In this document: in pieces, positions 54,339 through 64,000 of the stretch | Numbering within the stretch: the first letter of the stretch is position 1 | How the letters are laid out: each line of letters starts with the position of its first letter | Source: Ignavibacteriales bacterium | Lineage (GTDB): Bacteria > Bacteroidota > Ignavibacteria > UBA10030 > SZUA-254 | DNA: 64,000 bases | Assembly: GCA_016214905.1 (NCBI GenBank) | Contig: JACRMQ010000004.1 | Span: 1 to 64,000, forward strand | Reading direction: 5' to 3' | Notes under the pieces: model-generated | The model's database searches: none | Seen by the model: the letters and a program-made list of their open reading frames with translations, nothing else | Told to the model about the DNA's origin: nothing | Made by a program: the position numbers and the translations under genes

Positions 54339-56003
54339 ATGAAAAGAAAATATTATTTCATTGTAGTTGCCATTGTCGGAGCGATTGCATTCTTTGCCGG
54401 TGCATTCCTTCAATCTCAATCTTCTAATCCAATAGCAAAAGAGATTGTTGCATCGGCAGAAAAGATTATCGGTCTATCATTCTCAGATGCCAAGCGCGAT
54501 TCGATGCTCGATGGCTTAAACGACCAACTCAAAAGTTATGAAAGCTTGCGCCAACTCTCTTTACCGAATGATCTCCCACCAGCTATCGGTTTCAATCCGG
54601 TACCGGTAGGTTTTCAATTTGATATGAAAAAGAAATCGTTCAAGTTGGGGAAGTTAGGACGCGTGGAATTACCGAACGATGAGAATGAATTGGCTTTTTA
54701 CTCGGTTGCTCAATTGGCTAAATTAATCAAATCAAAAAAAATCTCGTCGGAGGATTTAACAAAGTTATATATCAGCCGACTTAAAAAGTACAGTCCAAAA
54801 CTTGAATGTGTCATTACATTAACAGAGAGTTTAGCCCTTGAGCAAGCGCGCCGCGCAGATAGAGAAATTGCAATCGGAAAATACAGAGGTCATTTACACG
54901 GAATTCCTTATGGTGCAAAAGATTTGTTGGCAACAAAAGGAATAAGAACAACTTGGGGATCTGTGCCATATAAAAATCAAATGATTGATGAAGATGCAAC
55001 TGTAATCAGTAAGTTAGAAGAAGCGGGCGCGGTTCTTGTGGCAAAGTTAACCATGGGTGAACTTGCATGGGGTGATGTTTGGTTTGGCGGTAAGACGCGA
55101 AATCCTTGGAACACAATGGTTGGATCCAGCGGATCATCTGCAGGTTCTGCCTCCGCAACATCAGCAGGTTTGGTTGCATTTTCAATTGGAACAGAAACAT
55201 GGGGTTCAATCGTATCACCATCTACGGTATGTGGCGTTAGCGGTTTGCGTCCCACATTCGGGCGGGTAAGCAGACACGGTGCAATGGCATTGAGTTGGTC
55301 GATGGATAAAATTGGTCCCATTTGTCGCACCGCTGAAGATTGCGCAATCGTTTTCAATTCAATTTACGGTGCTGATGGAATTGACCAGAGCGTTTACGAT
55401 TATCCATTCTCATATGACGCCAATGCCAGGTTGAGTGATTTGAAGATAGGATATCTGAAGACTGAATTCGACAGTATCAAGGAGAACAAGAATATTTATA
55501 TTCAGACACTGGAAACTCTTCGTTCATTAGGTGTAAATCTGATTCCGGTAAGTTTGCCTAAATATCCTGTGAATGAGCTTGCATTCATCTTAAACGCGGA
55601 AGCCGGAGCCGCATTTGATGATTTAACACGAAACGGTCAGGATGATCTACTTGTTCGTCAAATTAAGGATGCTTGGCCCAATGTGTTCAGAGTGTCGCGC
55701 TTCATTCCTGCAGTTGAATATATACAGGCAAATCGTCATAGATTTGTTCTGATTCAGGAGATGGAAAAAATATTTGAAGAAGTGGATTGCTACGTTGCTC
55801 CGCCGTTCGAAGGAGATAATCTTTTATTAACGAATCTCACGGGTCATCCGTGTGTTGTAGTTCCAAATGGTTTCTCAAAATCAGGTATGCCAACAAGCAT
55901 AACATTCATCGGAAAGTTATTCGATGAAGGGACAATTTTAACACTGGCAAAACAATATCAAGATGCAACCGATTATCATCATAAACATCCGAAAATAAAA
56001 TAA
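54339..56003 (+). CDS. Amidase-signature enzyme, membrane-anchored
   Basis: 554 residues. An N-terminal hydrophobic segment (IVVAIVGAIAFFAGAFL) anchors or exports it, so it is not the cytoplasmic GatA. The Ser-cisSer-Lys triad is visible: Lys194 (PYGAKD), Ser267 (GSSGSSAGS) and Ser290 (GTETWGSI). ATG 54339 with GGAAGGGGG upstream is chosen over TTG 54321. It hydrolyses amides, perhaps peptides, aryl or fatty amides; no substrate is indicated. Era follows two bases later. Confidence 0.85.
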   Translation: MKRKYYFIVVAIVGAIAFFAGAFLQSQSSNPIAKEIVASAEKIIGLSFSDAKRDSMLDGLNDQLKSYESLRQLSLPNDLPPAIGFNPVPVGFQFDMKKKSFKLGKLGRVELPNDENELAFYSVAQLAKLIKSKKISSEDLTKLYISRLKKYSPKLECVITLTESLALEQARRADREIAIGKYRGHLHGIPYGAKDLLATKGIRTTWGSVPYKNQMIDEDATVISKLEEAGAVLVAKLTMGELAWGDVWFGGKTRNPWNTMVGSSGSSAGSASATSAGLVAFSIGTETWGSIVSPSTVCGVSGLRPTFGRVSRHGAMALSWSMDKIGPICRTAEDCAIVFNSIYGADGIDQSVYDYPFSYDANARLSDLKIGYLKTEFDSIKENKNIYIQTLETLRSLGVNLIPVSLPKYPVNELAFILNAEAGAAFDDLTRNGQDDLLVRQIKDAWPNVFRVSRFIPAVEYIQANRHRFVLIQEMEKIFEEVDCYVAPPFEGDNLLLTNLTGHPCVVVPNGFSKSGMPTSITFIGKLFDEGTILTLAKQYQDATDYHHKHPKIK

Positions 56004-56005
56004 AC

Positions 56006-56917
56006 ATGGAAGAAATTCAGAAAAAAATATTTCACTGCGGTTACGTTGCAATAATCGGTGCACCGAATGTCGGTAAATCAACCCTCATTAATCAGCTCGT
56101 CGGCAGAAAAATTGCCGCGGTAACCCGCAAACCGCAAACCACACGACATAAGATATTGGGAATCATGACGACCGATGAATTCCAGATAATATTTGTCGAT
56201 ACACCGGGCGTGATGAAGCCGGCTTACCTGTTGCATGAGGTAATGATGAAGCAAACGATTTCAGTTATCGGAGATTCCGATGCAATCATATTCATGCTGG
56301 ATGCATCTATGGATGAGAGAAGCGATAAGATGCAACAAACATTAGCGTATAATCTCTTGAAAAAAACCGGAACGCCGATTATACCGGTTCTGAACAAAAT
56401 CGATTTGTTAGACCAAACAATTCTTGACCGGCGGATCAAACACGCGAAGGAAATGTATGGTTTTGAAGAAATATTCTTAATCTCTGCTCTGACTAATACC
56501 GGAATCCCCGACATGCTTAATGCATTATCGTCTAAATTGCCGGAACATCCGGCATTTTATCCCGCAGAAGTTATCAGCGAACAGCCGGAAAAGTTTTTTG
56601 TTGCAGAAATAATTAGGGAAAAAATATTCGAACAGTACGAGGAAGAAATCCCTTACTCAACTTCTGTGGATATAGTAGAATTCAAAGAACAAGATGGACG
56701 CAAGGATGTAATTCATGCCGAAATTTATGTCGAGAAAGAGCAACAGAAAGGAATAATCATTGGGAAAAAGGGACTGGCTCTTAAAAAAATTGGAGAGGAA
56801 GCCCGCAAAGATATTGAATTGTTTTTGGAGCGTCCGGTTTATCTGCAATTATATGTTAAAGTACGGGAGAAATGGCGCGAACAGCATAAATGGCTAAAAC
56901 GTCTGGGTTATGAATGA
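56006..56917 (+). CDS. era: GTPase Era
   Basis: 303 residues. G motifs: GAPNVGKST, DTPGVMKPA and NKID, then the C-terminal KH domain with IIGKKGLALKKIGEEARKDIE, binding the 3' end of 16S rRNA. It matures the small ribosomal subunit and links it to cell-cycle checks. Its start is 2 bases after the amidase stop, suggesting cotranscription. Confidence 0.96.
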   Translation: MEEIQKKIFHCGYVAIIGAPNVGKSTLINQLVGRKIAAVTRKPQTTRHKILGIMTTDEFQIIFVDTPGVMKPAYLLHEVMMKQTISVIGDSDAIIFMLDASMDERSDKMQQTLAYNLLKKTGTPIIPVLNKIDLLDQTILDRRIKHAKEMYGFEEIFLISALTNTGIPDMLNALSSKLPEHPAFYPAEVISEQPEKFFVAEIIREKIFEQYEEEIPYSTSVDIVEFKEQDGRKDVIHAEIYVEKEQQKGIIIGKKGLALKKIGEEARKDIELFLERPVYLQLYVKVREKWREQHKWLKRLGYE

Positions 56918-56954
56918 TCAATTATTCTATCGCCGGAGTAGCGATTAAGCATAT

Positions 56955-57884
56955 ATGTTGAAGACAGAAAAATCTTTGATCATAGCTGGTTTCATCCTGA
57001 TTTCAATTATCTGGGGCTCCACCTGGTTAGTAATAAAAGTGGGGCTAACAAGCATTACACCGCTTTACGGGATTTCATTCCGCTTCATGATTGCCGCCGG
57101 CATCTTGGCGATCATGATGAAGATGAGAGGAGAGAAGTTATATTTTGACAGAAGTTCGGTTATACAATACATAAATCTTGCAGTGCTTTCATTCAGTTTT
57201 CCTTTCGCATTGGTTTATTGGGGAGAACAATATATTGCATCCGGTTTAGCATCTGTATTATTTGGTGCTTATCCATTTGTTGTCGCTTTCGGCTCTCACC
57301 TTTATCTGCCAACGGAGAGATTAAACGTTTTGAAATCGATTGGTATTGTATTAGGATTCTCTGGAATCATAATCATATTTTGGACAGATCTCCACTTGGG
57401 TTCGGCAAATGTATTAGGTATGTCGGCAATACTCCTAAGTACAGTTTTGCAAGGAACCTCATTGGTGATATTGAAAAGGATAAATCATCCAATGAGTCCG
57501 ACAGCTTTAAGTTTAGGCGGGATGCTATTCGGTTTGCTGATAATGATTCCGCTTGCAATTATTTTTGAAGATATCTCGAGTTTAAAGTTCGATGGGTCGG
57601 GCGTTGGTTCGATTCTGTATCTTTCAACATTCGGGACCGTTGTTACCTTTGTAACATATTATTGGTTAATGAAAAGAGTGGAAGTAGTATATCTCTCCCT
57701 CGTATCGTTCGTGACTCCGATACTAGCTGTCGCATTGGGAAGTATCTTGTTAAACGAAAAACTGTCGGGGCAGATATTTTTTGGAACAGGTTTCGTTTTG
57801 ATTGGAATATTAACAGCAAATGGCGGCGATTTAACATTACAAATAAAAAAAATGTTAGGACGGGTAAAAAATAACGGTCAGTAA
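56955..57884 (+). CDS. EamA/DMT-family transporter
   Basis: 309 residues, ten predicted transmembrane helices in two EamA repeats (IWGSTWLVIKVGLTSITPLYGISFRF near the start; GTVVTFVTYYWLMKRVEVVYLSLVSFVTPILAVALGS near the end). It probably exports a small metabolite or amino acid. Substrate unknown. It is flanked closely by era (37 bases) and uvrC (10 bases). Confidence 0.85.
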   Translation: MLKTEKSLIIAGFILISIIWGSTWLVIKVGLTSITPLYGISFRFMIAAGILAIMMKMRGEKLYFDRSSVIQYINLAVLSFSFPFALVYWGEQYIASGLASVLFGAYPFVVAFGSHLYLPTERLNVLKSIGIVLGFSGIIIIFWTDLHLGSANVLGMSAILLSTVLQGTSLVILKRINHPMSPTALSLGGMLFGLLIMIPLAIIFEDISSLKFDGSGVGSILYLSTFGTVVTFVTYYWLMKRVEVVYLSLVSFVTPILAVALGSILLNEKLSGQIFFGTGFVLIGILTANGGDLTLQIKKMLGRVKNNGQ

Positions 57885-57894
57885 ATCAATTATT

Positions 57895-59757
57895 ATGGCT
57901 GAAAAATATTTTAAAAACCCGCACAACTTAAATCTTAGTAACAAACTTGCAAACCTTCCAAAAAACCCTGGTGTTTACCAGTTCAAGAATGCCAATAATG
58001 ATATCCTTTATATAGGTAAAGCATTAAATCTTCGAAATCGTGTTCGTCAATATTTCCATCGGTGCGGTAATATTTCTTCACGAATTAAAGCGATGATTCC
58101 AAAAATTGCCGATATAGAACTCATAATCACAGATTCGGAAATTGAAGCTCTGATTCTTGAGGCAACTCTTATCAAGAAACACAAACCGCATTATAATATC
58201 GATCTTAAGGATGATAAAAGTTATCCATACATCGTAATCACGAAAGAACCCTACCCCCGTATTTTTGTAACAAGAAAAATCGTTAATGATGGTTCAAAAT
58301 ATTTTGGTCCGTACACTGAAGTCGGATATATGAGAGAGTCTCTCAAAATGATAAAGGACATATTTAAAGTCAGAAGCTGTAATTATTTTCTTGACGATGA
58401 ATCGATCTTAAAGAAGAAATATAAATTATGTCTTGATTATCATATCAATCAATGCGATGGTCCGTGCGAGGGATTAGTCTCAGAAGAAAAGTATAATGAG
58501 ATGATAGATAGTGTTGCACTTTTATTGAAAGGGAAAACAGGAAAACTGATTTCTGATTGGGAGGCACGAATGAATTCGGCTGCAGAAGGATTACACTTTG
58601 AAGAAGCGAAACGATATCGTGACGGTATAAATCAATTACGGATTTACAGCGAAAGACAAAAAATTATTGAGCCGAACCTTTCCGATAGAGATATAATCGC
58701 GCTTGTGAAAGATGTTGATGATGCATGCTGTGTGATATTTAATGTTCGTGAGGGTAAAATTACCGGTAAAAAGCATTTATTGATTAAAAGAGTAGAAGGG
58801 AAACCGGAAGAAGAAATTATTGAACAGATGGTTCAAAATTATTATTTAGATGCAACAGAGATCCCTTCTGAAATATATTTATCACACCGGCCGGTAAGTA
58901 TATCGGTTATTCAAGAATGGCTAAAGAATAAGAGAGATGGTAGATTTAAGATCATCATTCCTCGAGCGGGTGAGAAAATACGTTTGATGAATATGTGCAA
59001 ATTAAACGCTAAGATAATACTTGATGAATATTTGTCGAGAAGAAATTTGAGGAACCAAAAGATCCCCGAAGCGCTGCTGGTGCTGAAAAAGCATTTGCAA
59101 CTTAAGACAATCCCGCACCGGATCGAATGTTTTGATATATCGAATATACAAGGGACCGATTCAGTTGCTTCCATGGTAGTATTCATTGACGGTAAACCAA
59201 GAAAATCGGAGTATCGAAAATTTAAAATAAATTCAGTACTCGGAGCAGATGATTATGCCAGTATGAAAGAAGTGATCGGAAGAAGATACAAGCGGTTGCT
59301 TGAAGAAAAGTCACAACCACCTGATCTGATAATGGTTGATGGTGGCAAGGGGCAACTGTCGAGTGCGACAGAAGTCTTAAAATTACTTCAACTGTGGAAA
59401 GAAGAAAAAAAAGGAGTGAGTATAATTGGGCTTGCCAAAAAATTGGAAGAAGTATATCTTCCTGAAACACCCGAACCGCAGAATATTCCAAAAGCGTCAC
59501 CTGCTCTTCATCTGCTTCAGAGAATCAGGAATGAAGCGCATAGATTCGCAATATCATATCATAGGCAGTTACGCGGAAAACGAACTATCAAAACTGAAAT
59601 CGAAGAAATCGGAGGAATAGGGAAGCAATATTCTAATAAATTGCTCAAATATTTCGGATCACTAAAAGGTATCCAAATTGCAAGTTATGAAAAGCTTAAG
59701 GAAATAGTCGGTGCTAAGAATGCGGTGAAAATTATTCAATATTTTAGTGAAAAATAA
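57895..59757 (+). CDS. uvrC: Excinuclease ABC subunit UvrC
   Basis: 620 residues. The N-terminal GIY-YIG nuclease (PGVYQFK, ILYIGKALNLRNRVRQYF), a Cys cluster (CLDYHINQCDGPC), a UVR motif (about 215-250), the RNase H-like nuclease (ECFDISNIQGTDSVASMVVF, DGGKGQL) and the helix-hairpin-helix end (IEEIGGIGKQ) are all present. It makes both incisions in nucleotide excision repair. Full length and intact. Confidence 0.96.
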   Translation: MAEKYFKNPHNLNLSNKLANLPKNPGVYQFKNANNDILYIGKALNLRNRVRQYFHRCGNISSRIKAMIPKIADIELIITDSEIEALILEATLIKKHKPHYNIDLKDDKSYPYIVITKEPYPRIFVTRKIVNDGSKYFGPYTEVGYMRESLKMIKDIFKVRSCNYFLDDESILKKKYKLCLDYHINQCDGPCEGLVSEEKYNEMIDSVALLLKGKTGKLISDWEARMNSAAEGLHFEEAKRYRDGINQLRIYSERQKIIEPNLSDRDIIALVKDVDDACCVIFNVREGKITGKKHLLIKRVEGKPEEEIIEQMVQNYYLDATEIPSEIYLSHRPVSISVIQEWLKNKRDGRFKIIIPRAGEKIRLMNMCKLNAKIILDEYLSRRNLRNQKIPEALLVLKKHLQLKTIPHRIECFDISNIQGTDSVASMVVFIDGKPRKSEYRKFKINSVLGADDYASMKEVIGRRYKRLLEEKSQPPDLIMVDGGKGQLSSATEVLKLLQLWKEEKKGVSIIGLAKKLEEVYLPETPEPQNIPKASPALHLLQRIRNEAHRFAISYHRQLRGKRTIKTEIEEIGGIGKQYSNKLLKYFGSLKGIQIASYEKLKEIVGAKNAVKIIQYFSEK

Positions 59758-59874
59758 AGAAATGTGGAAATAAATGGATTCAAATTGGGTGTAGGAATCT
59801 TGACTACAAATTTTATATATTAATTCTCGTTACATATTTTATTAGAATATATTATATTTACTTAGTTAAATTTT

Positions 59875-59944
59875 ATGTGTGTCTGGTTCCCGCTTCGAAA
59901 TCAAGGCCCTCCCACTTGGTTTCACCGCCAGGCACACATTTTTT
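59875..59944 (+). ncRNA. Large nested palindrome with T-run: structured terminator or small RNA 3' end
   Basis: ATGTGTGTCTGG (59875-59886) pairs with CCAGGCACACAT (59928-59939) with one G-T wobble. Inside it GAAATCAAG (59897-59905) pairs with CTTGGTTTC (59915-59923), again with one wobble, around GCCCTCCCA. TTTTTT follows at 59939-59944. The two wobble-preserved stems suggest an RNA-level structure. It lies 118 bases after uvrC and 147 before tRNA-Val. It may end the uvrC transcript or be a small RNA or a mobile repeat; the choice is open. Confidence 0.55.
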
Positions 59945-60091
59945 ATTCTCCATTCTTTAGAAGCATTTCATTTATTTTTAAACATCAAAAGATTCATTAT
60001 TCCTATCGTCGTAGTTATCAAGATTTTCGATATAAACAGAACTTGTCAAGTTTGTTTATTTCTCAACAAATAATTAGATTACTCAGCGTTT

Positions 60092-60165
60092 GGGCGATTA
60101 GCTCAGTTGGTTGGAGCGCACGGTTCACATCCGTGAGGTCATAGGTTCAAGTCCTATATCGCCCA
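60092..60165 (+). tRNA. tRNA-Val (anticodon CAC), CCA not encoded
   Basis: Acceptor GGGCGAT pairs with ATCGCCC; the D arm is TAGCTCAG-type, the anticodon stem CACGG/CCGTG encloses TTCACAT (anticodon CAC, codon GUG), and the T arm AGG-TTCAAGT-CCT is intact. After the discriminator A the DNA reads CAA, so CCA is added after transcription, unlike tRNA-Leu at 33051. Confidence 0.95.
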
Positions 60166-60185
60166 CAAAAAATTTAATTTATCAA

Positions 60186-60216
60186 CCTTTAACCCGATCC
60201 CGAGAGTTCGGAAAGG
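60186..60216 (+). promoter_or_regulatory. PyrR-binding loop (anti-antiterminator) of the pyr operon
   Basis: CCTTT (60186-60190) pairs with AAAGG (60212-60216); after a purine-side bulge AAC, CCGA (60194-60197) pairs with TCGG (60208-60211) around TCCCGAGAGT. This matches, from memory, the PyrR binding-loop pattern (UCCNGNGAG in the loop, internal bulge, lower stem). AAAGG can instead pair with CCTTT at 60254-60258 inside the terminator stem, giving an alternative fold. Confidence 0.75.
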
Positions 60217-60244
60217 AAACTAAAATGAATATTATTATTTTGAC

Positions 60245-60285
60245 AAACCTCCACCTTTTTAATAAGGGTTGGAGGTTTTTTATTT
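60245..60285 (+). terminator. Attenuator terminator before pyrR
   Basis: AAACCTCCA (60245-60253) and TGGAGGTTT (60270-60278) form a 9-bp stem with inner CCTT/AAGG pairs, followed by a T-run to about 60285. It stands 18 bases before the pyrR start and 28 bases after the PyrR-binding loop, the standard order of a PyrR attenuator. Confidence 0.85.
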
Positions 60286-60291
60286 TCTTAA

Positions 60292-60848
<557 letters not shown>

Positions 60849-60849
<1 letters not shown>

Positions 60850-61769
60850 TGCCACTTCAAAATCGCCATCTTCTTGGTTTGGAAGGAGTGTCTAAAGAGG
60901 ACATCCAATTAATCCTTGATACTGCTGTTACATTCAGGGAAGTTTTAGAAAGACCGATAAAAAAAGTCCCGACACTTCAAGGAAAAACAATCGTAAATTT
61001 GTTTTTTGAAAGCTCCACCCGCACAAGAATATCATTCGAGTTAGCTGAACGACGTTTGTCGGCAGATGTTGTGAATTTTTCTGCTGATATGAGCAGTCTG
61101 AAGAAGGGCGAAACTCTCAAAGACACCGCACGCAATATCGAAGCGATGAAAATAGATATTGTTGTAATGCGCCATGGCGCACCAGGTGCTGCTCTGTTTC
61201 TAAGTCGCGTTATTGATTCCGTGATAATTAACGCAGGGGATGGAGCGCATGAACATCCAACGCAAGCCCTGCTCGATCTTTATTCGATACATGAAAAACA
61301 TAAAACAATCAAAGGATTGAAAGTCTGCATAGTTGGTGATATTTCTCATAGCCGGGTCGCACTATCAAATATTTATGGTCTGAAAACAATGGGTGCTGAG
61401 GTTGCGATTTGTGGTCCTGCTACGTTGATTCCATCCGAGATCGAAAATCTAGGTGTGAACACATTCAACCGCATCGATGATGCCATCGCTTGGTCTGATG
61501 TTTTAAACGTATTGCGAATTCAACTTGAACGTCAAGACAGGAGTAACATCCCATCGTTGAGAGAATACAGAAAATATTTCGCTGTAACAAAAGAGAGAAT
61601 TCAGAAAGCTGGTAAACAAATTACAATCATGCACCCCGGTCCAATAAACCGCGATGTTGAATTATCGGCAGATGTCGCGGATAGCGAACATTCAATAATT
61701 CTTCAACAAGTATTGAACGGTGTCGCTGTTAGAATGGCAGTACTTTATTTATTAGGTACAAGGAGTTGA
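60849..61769 (+). CDS. pyrB: Aspartate carbamoyltransferase catalytic chain
   Basis: 306 residues. It makes carbamoyl aspartate in de novo UMP synthesis. The carbamoyl-phosphate motif FFESSTRTRISFE and the HPTQALLDLYSI motif are intact, as is MHPGPINRDVELS. Its start overlaps the pyrR stop and its stop is 2 bases before the pyrC start, so all three are coupled. No pyrI regulatory gene is seen. Confidence 0.96.
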
Positions 61770-61771
61770 TC

Positions 61772-63052
61772 ATGAAATATATTCTCAAAAATACAATCAT
61801 AGTCGATCCAACAAATCCAATCCAAGAACCGGTTGATATTCTTATTATCGATGGTTTGATTGAAAATATCGGGAAATCTATCCCAACTTCAAAAAACGAT
61901 CAGGTAATTGACTTGGATGGAAATATAATTGCACCCGGTTTCATAGATATGCATGTGCATCTTAGAGAACCCGGTTATGAGTATAAAGAAACGATTGAAA
62001 GTGGCTGTATGGCTGCTGCTGCGGGTGGTTTTACAGCAGTATGTTGTATGCCGAACACCAATCCGGTTATTGACGATGAATCTCTGGTCAGAGGGATTAT
62101 CGAAAAAGCAAAAAGCGTCAATGGAGGAATTGTTGATATTTATCCAATAGCAGCAATAACAAAATCGCGGGAAGGAAAAGAGCTTTCACCTATGATGGAA
62201 CTGGCTGATGCCGGAGCAATTGCATTTTCTGATGATGGTTCTTCCGTTGATAATGCTGAAGTATTAAGACGAGCAATGGAATATTCTACGATGGTTAACA
62301 AACCGATTATTCAACATGCCGAAGACCGCGAATTGGCTAAAGGTGGTGTTATGAATGAGGGTTTTGTTTCAACAACTCTCGGTATGCCACCCATACCGTC
62401 GATTGCTGAAACTGTTGTTCTCGCACGTGATCTCTTGATTGCCGGCTTGACAGGAGCTAAATATCATGCGGCTCATATCAGCACAAGAAAATCGGTTGAG
62501 TTGATTCGCGATGCAAAAAGAGCAGGAATATTCGCAAGCTGTGAAGTTACACCTCATCATTTTACTCTGACGGATGAAGTTGTTCGATCGTTCGATACTA
62601 ATACAAAAATGAGCCCGCCATTACGATCACATGATGATTTGTTGGCTTTGAAAGAAGGATTGCGCGATGGAATAATAGATGTGATTGCAACCGATCACGC
62701 GCCTCATTCTTTTGATGAAAAACAAGTCGAATATTTATTCGCGCCATTTGGAATTGTGGGACTTGAAACCGCAATCGCTTTAGCGATAACAGAGTTAGTG
62801 AAAACAGGATATCTCTCTCTCGTTCAACTTGTTGAAAAATATTCGATCAATCCAAGAAAGATTTTGAATCTCCCGCCGGTTATGATCAAGGTAGGAGAGA
62901 GAGCTAACATGACAATCATCAATCCCGATACAAAATGGATTGTTTATGTTGATAAATTCAAATCCAAATCAAAAAATTCTCCATTTAATGGACGGACCCT
63001 CATAGGTAAAGCAGTTGGGATTTTCAACAATGGTAAGCTTTTGATGCACTAA
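61772..63052 (+). CDS. pyrC: Dihydroorotase (type I, multifunctional-like)
   Basis: 426 residues. Metal ligands are visible in DMHVHLREPG and ATDHAPHS, with other His residues (IQHAEDREL; YHAAHIST). The ATG at 61772 has AGGAG 6 bases upstream; the in-frame TTG at 61766 overlaps pyrB. It cyclises carbamoyl aspartate to dihydroorotate. Probably last gene of the pyrRBC transcript. Confidence 0.95.
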   Translation: MKYILKNTIIVDPTNPIQEPVDILIIDGLIENIGKSIPTSKNDQVIDLDGNIIAPGFIDMHVHLREPGYEYKETIESGCMAAAAGGFTAVCCMPNTNPVIDDESLVRGIIEKAKSVNGGIVDIYPIAAITKSREGKELSPMMELADAGAIAFSDDGSSVDNAEVLRRAMEYSTMVNKPIIQHAEDRELAKGGVMNEGFVSTTLGMPPIPSIAETVVLARDLLIAGLTGAKYHAAHISTRKSVELIRDAKRAGIFASCEVTPHHFTLTDEVVRSFDTNTKMSPPLRSHDDLLALKEGLRDGIIDVIATDHAPHSFDEKQVEYLFAPFGIVGLETAIALAITELVKTGYLSLVQLVEKYSINPRKILNLPPVMIKVGERANMTIINPDTKWIVYVDKFKSKSKNSPFNGRTLIGKAVGIFNNGKLLMH

Positions 63053-63131
63053 ATAGAATAGTGTCTGATATACTGAACTCTAAATTTTATATTTTTAGAC
63101 AGTGAGGATGTAAAATCCCCAATAAAATATC

Positions 63132-63150
63132 AGGATGAATGAATCCTTTT
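63132..63150 (+). terminator. Weak hairpin after pyrC
   Basis: AGGAT (63132-63136) and ATCCT (63143-63147) form a 5-bp stem with loop GAATGA, followed by TTT. Short, but in the right place to end the pyr transcript. Confidence 0.3.
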
Positions 63151-63198
63151 GGCATGTTCTTTGGTTTATATGTAGCTAAAGAAGAAAGGAGATTTATC

Positions 63199-64000
63199 AT
63201 GAAAACTATTATTGCCATTCTTAGTGCGATTGTAGTGTTATCTCAAATTGGTTGCGACGAGCATTTCTTGCAAGTCGATAACACCCCACCTCTATCACCA
63301 AAAGGATTATATGCGTTTGCAGGGGATGATTATGTTGAACTATCTTGGCTCGCGAACGGTGAAGCTGATCTTGAAGGATACAATATTTTTGTCAGCACAA
63401 CTCCAAGCGGTAAATATCAATATATCGGTTCAACAAAAAGTGAAGCGTATTATGATAAAGATGCGAGAAACGGTATAACTTATTATTATAAGCTGACATC
63501 ATATGATTACGACGGAAATGAAAGCATACTCAGCAAAGAGTATGCGTATGCTACTCCGCGTCCGGAAGGATTTGATGTGGATCTGAAAAATTATCGTGAC
63601 AATCCGAATTATGCCGGATACGATTTCTCCACAAACACAATCGGACCTTATGATGATCAATACACCGATTTGTTCTTTGAATATTTTGATGGCATCTATT
63701 ATTTCAATGTTTGGAATGATACAGAAATCCAAGATATGGGCTACACGAGTTCGCTTGATGAAATAGCACAATCTCCCACCCGAGGGTGGTCACCGACCGG
63801 AGATGTTCGCTTAATTGCGGGTCATACATATGTGTTAAAAACCTGGGATGCTCATTATGCAAAAGTTCGTGTGATTTCGTTATCTGCAAATCAGGTGATT
63901 TTTGATTGGGCATATCAATTACAGTCTGGCAATACATTTTTAAAGAAAATTGTTGCGAACGAAAGAGGAAAATTAAATGCAGCGAAAGGATTCAGTGACA
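63199..64000 (+). CDS. Lipoprotein with fibronectin type III-like domain (3' truncated)
   Basis: The frame opens at ATG 63199, preceded by AAAGGAG, and stays open to the window end (267 codons). The signal ends SQIGC. Residues 28-110 look like an FN3 domain (PPLSPKGLYAFAGDDYVELSWLAN, then EGYNIFVSTTPSGKYQYIG, ITYYYKLTSYDYDGNES). A beta-rich, aromatic region of unknown family follows. It is probably an outer-surface lipoprotein. Not in an operon with pyrC, judging by the 146-base gap. Confidence 0.75.
   Translation, partial: MKTIIAILSAIVVLSQIGCDEHFLQVDNTPPLSPKGLYAFAGDDYVELSWLANGEADLEGYNIFVSTTPSGKYQYIGSTKSEAYYDKDARNGITYYYKLTSYDYDGNESILSKEYAYATPRPEGFDVDLKNYRDNPNYAGYDFSTNTIGPYDDQYTDLFFEYFDGIYYFNVWNDTEIQDMGYTSSLDEIAQSPTRGWSPTGDVRLIAGHTYVLKTWDAHYAKVRVISLSANQVIFDWAYQLQSGNTFLKKIVANERGKLNAAKGFSD

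Overview
The window is AT-rich, gene-dense, free-living-type bacterial chromosome. Several features point to the Bacteroidota/Chlorobiota superphylum, most likely the Ignavibacteria/Kapabacteria side: C-terminal type IX secretion (T9SS) sorting domains of the QNYPNPFNP kind, a PorV/PorQ-family protein, a TonB-dependent receptor with a carboxypeptidase-regulatory-like N-terminus, a SecA with a long internal insertion, and many lipoproteins. Unlike typical Bacteroidetes it carries a MalEFG-type ABC importer and a sigma70-looking promoter (TTGACT-17-TATAAT). The phylum call is inference from gene content. No rRNA, phage, insertion sequence or CRISPR array was seen.

Layout. 1-10435: starch/malto-oligosaccharide locus: end of a T9SS-sorted protein, a GH13 lipoprotein, a large T9SS-exported GH13 enzyme, a substrate-binding lipoprotein, two permeases and a cytoplasmic maltosyltransferase-like GH13 protein; no ATPase and no SusC/SusD pair are present. 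10498-17077: SRAP protein, ThiI, CDGSH protein, DUF4412 protein, a Tat-exported putative glycosidase and an orphan histidine kinase. 17128-21978: T9SS-sorted Asp-box protein, a membrane glycosyltransferase-like TPR protein, and a propeller lipoprotein on the other strand. 22129-32983: one promoter, six genes and one terminator encoding an envelope complex (two lipoproteins, TonB receptor, T9SS cargo, PorV-like protein, seven-bladed propeller lipoprotein). 33051-41498: tRNA-Leu, SppA, an HU-family protein, an unlisted 31-residue basic protein, a 5'-nucleotidase, a P-loop protein, transporters, YtxH/DUF948 proteins and a variant EF-G. 41590-50469: HIT protein, an ECF sigma/anti-sigma/Spy-like trio, cysteine desulfurase, and a minus-strand operon of a glutaminyl-cyclase-like lipoprotein, PrmA and Ppx/GppA, then a DUF4097 beta-helix protein and PBP4. 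50498-59757: SecA, an outer-membrane barrel, an amidase, Era, an EamA permease and UvrC. 59758-64000: a structured palindrome, tRNA-Val, a PyrR attenuator with pyrR-pyrB-pyrC, and a lipoprotein that runs off the end.

How it works together. The first locus reads as extracellular starch cleavage, import of malto-oligosaccharides and intracellular remodelling. The 22-33 kb operon is the best candidate for an undescribed system: a surface complex built around one TonB receptor and a T9SS substrate with its own PorV-like shuttle. The glutaminyl-cyclase-like lipoprotein fits several exported proteins here whose predicted mature N-terminus is glutamine. The pyr operon carries an RNA structure that closely matches PyrR-controlled attenuation.
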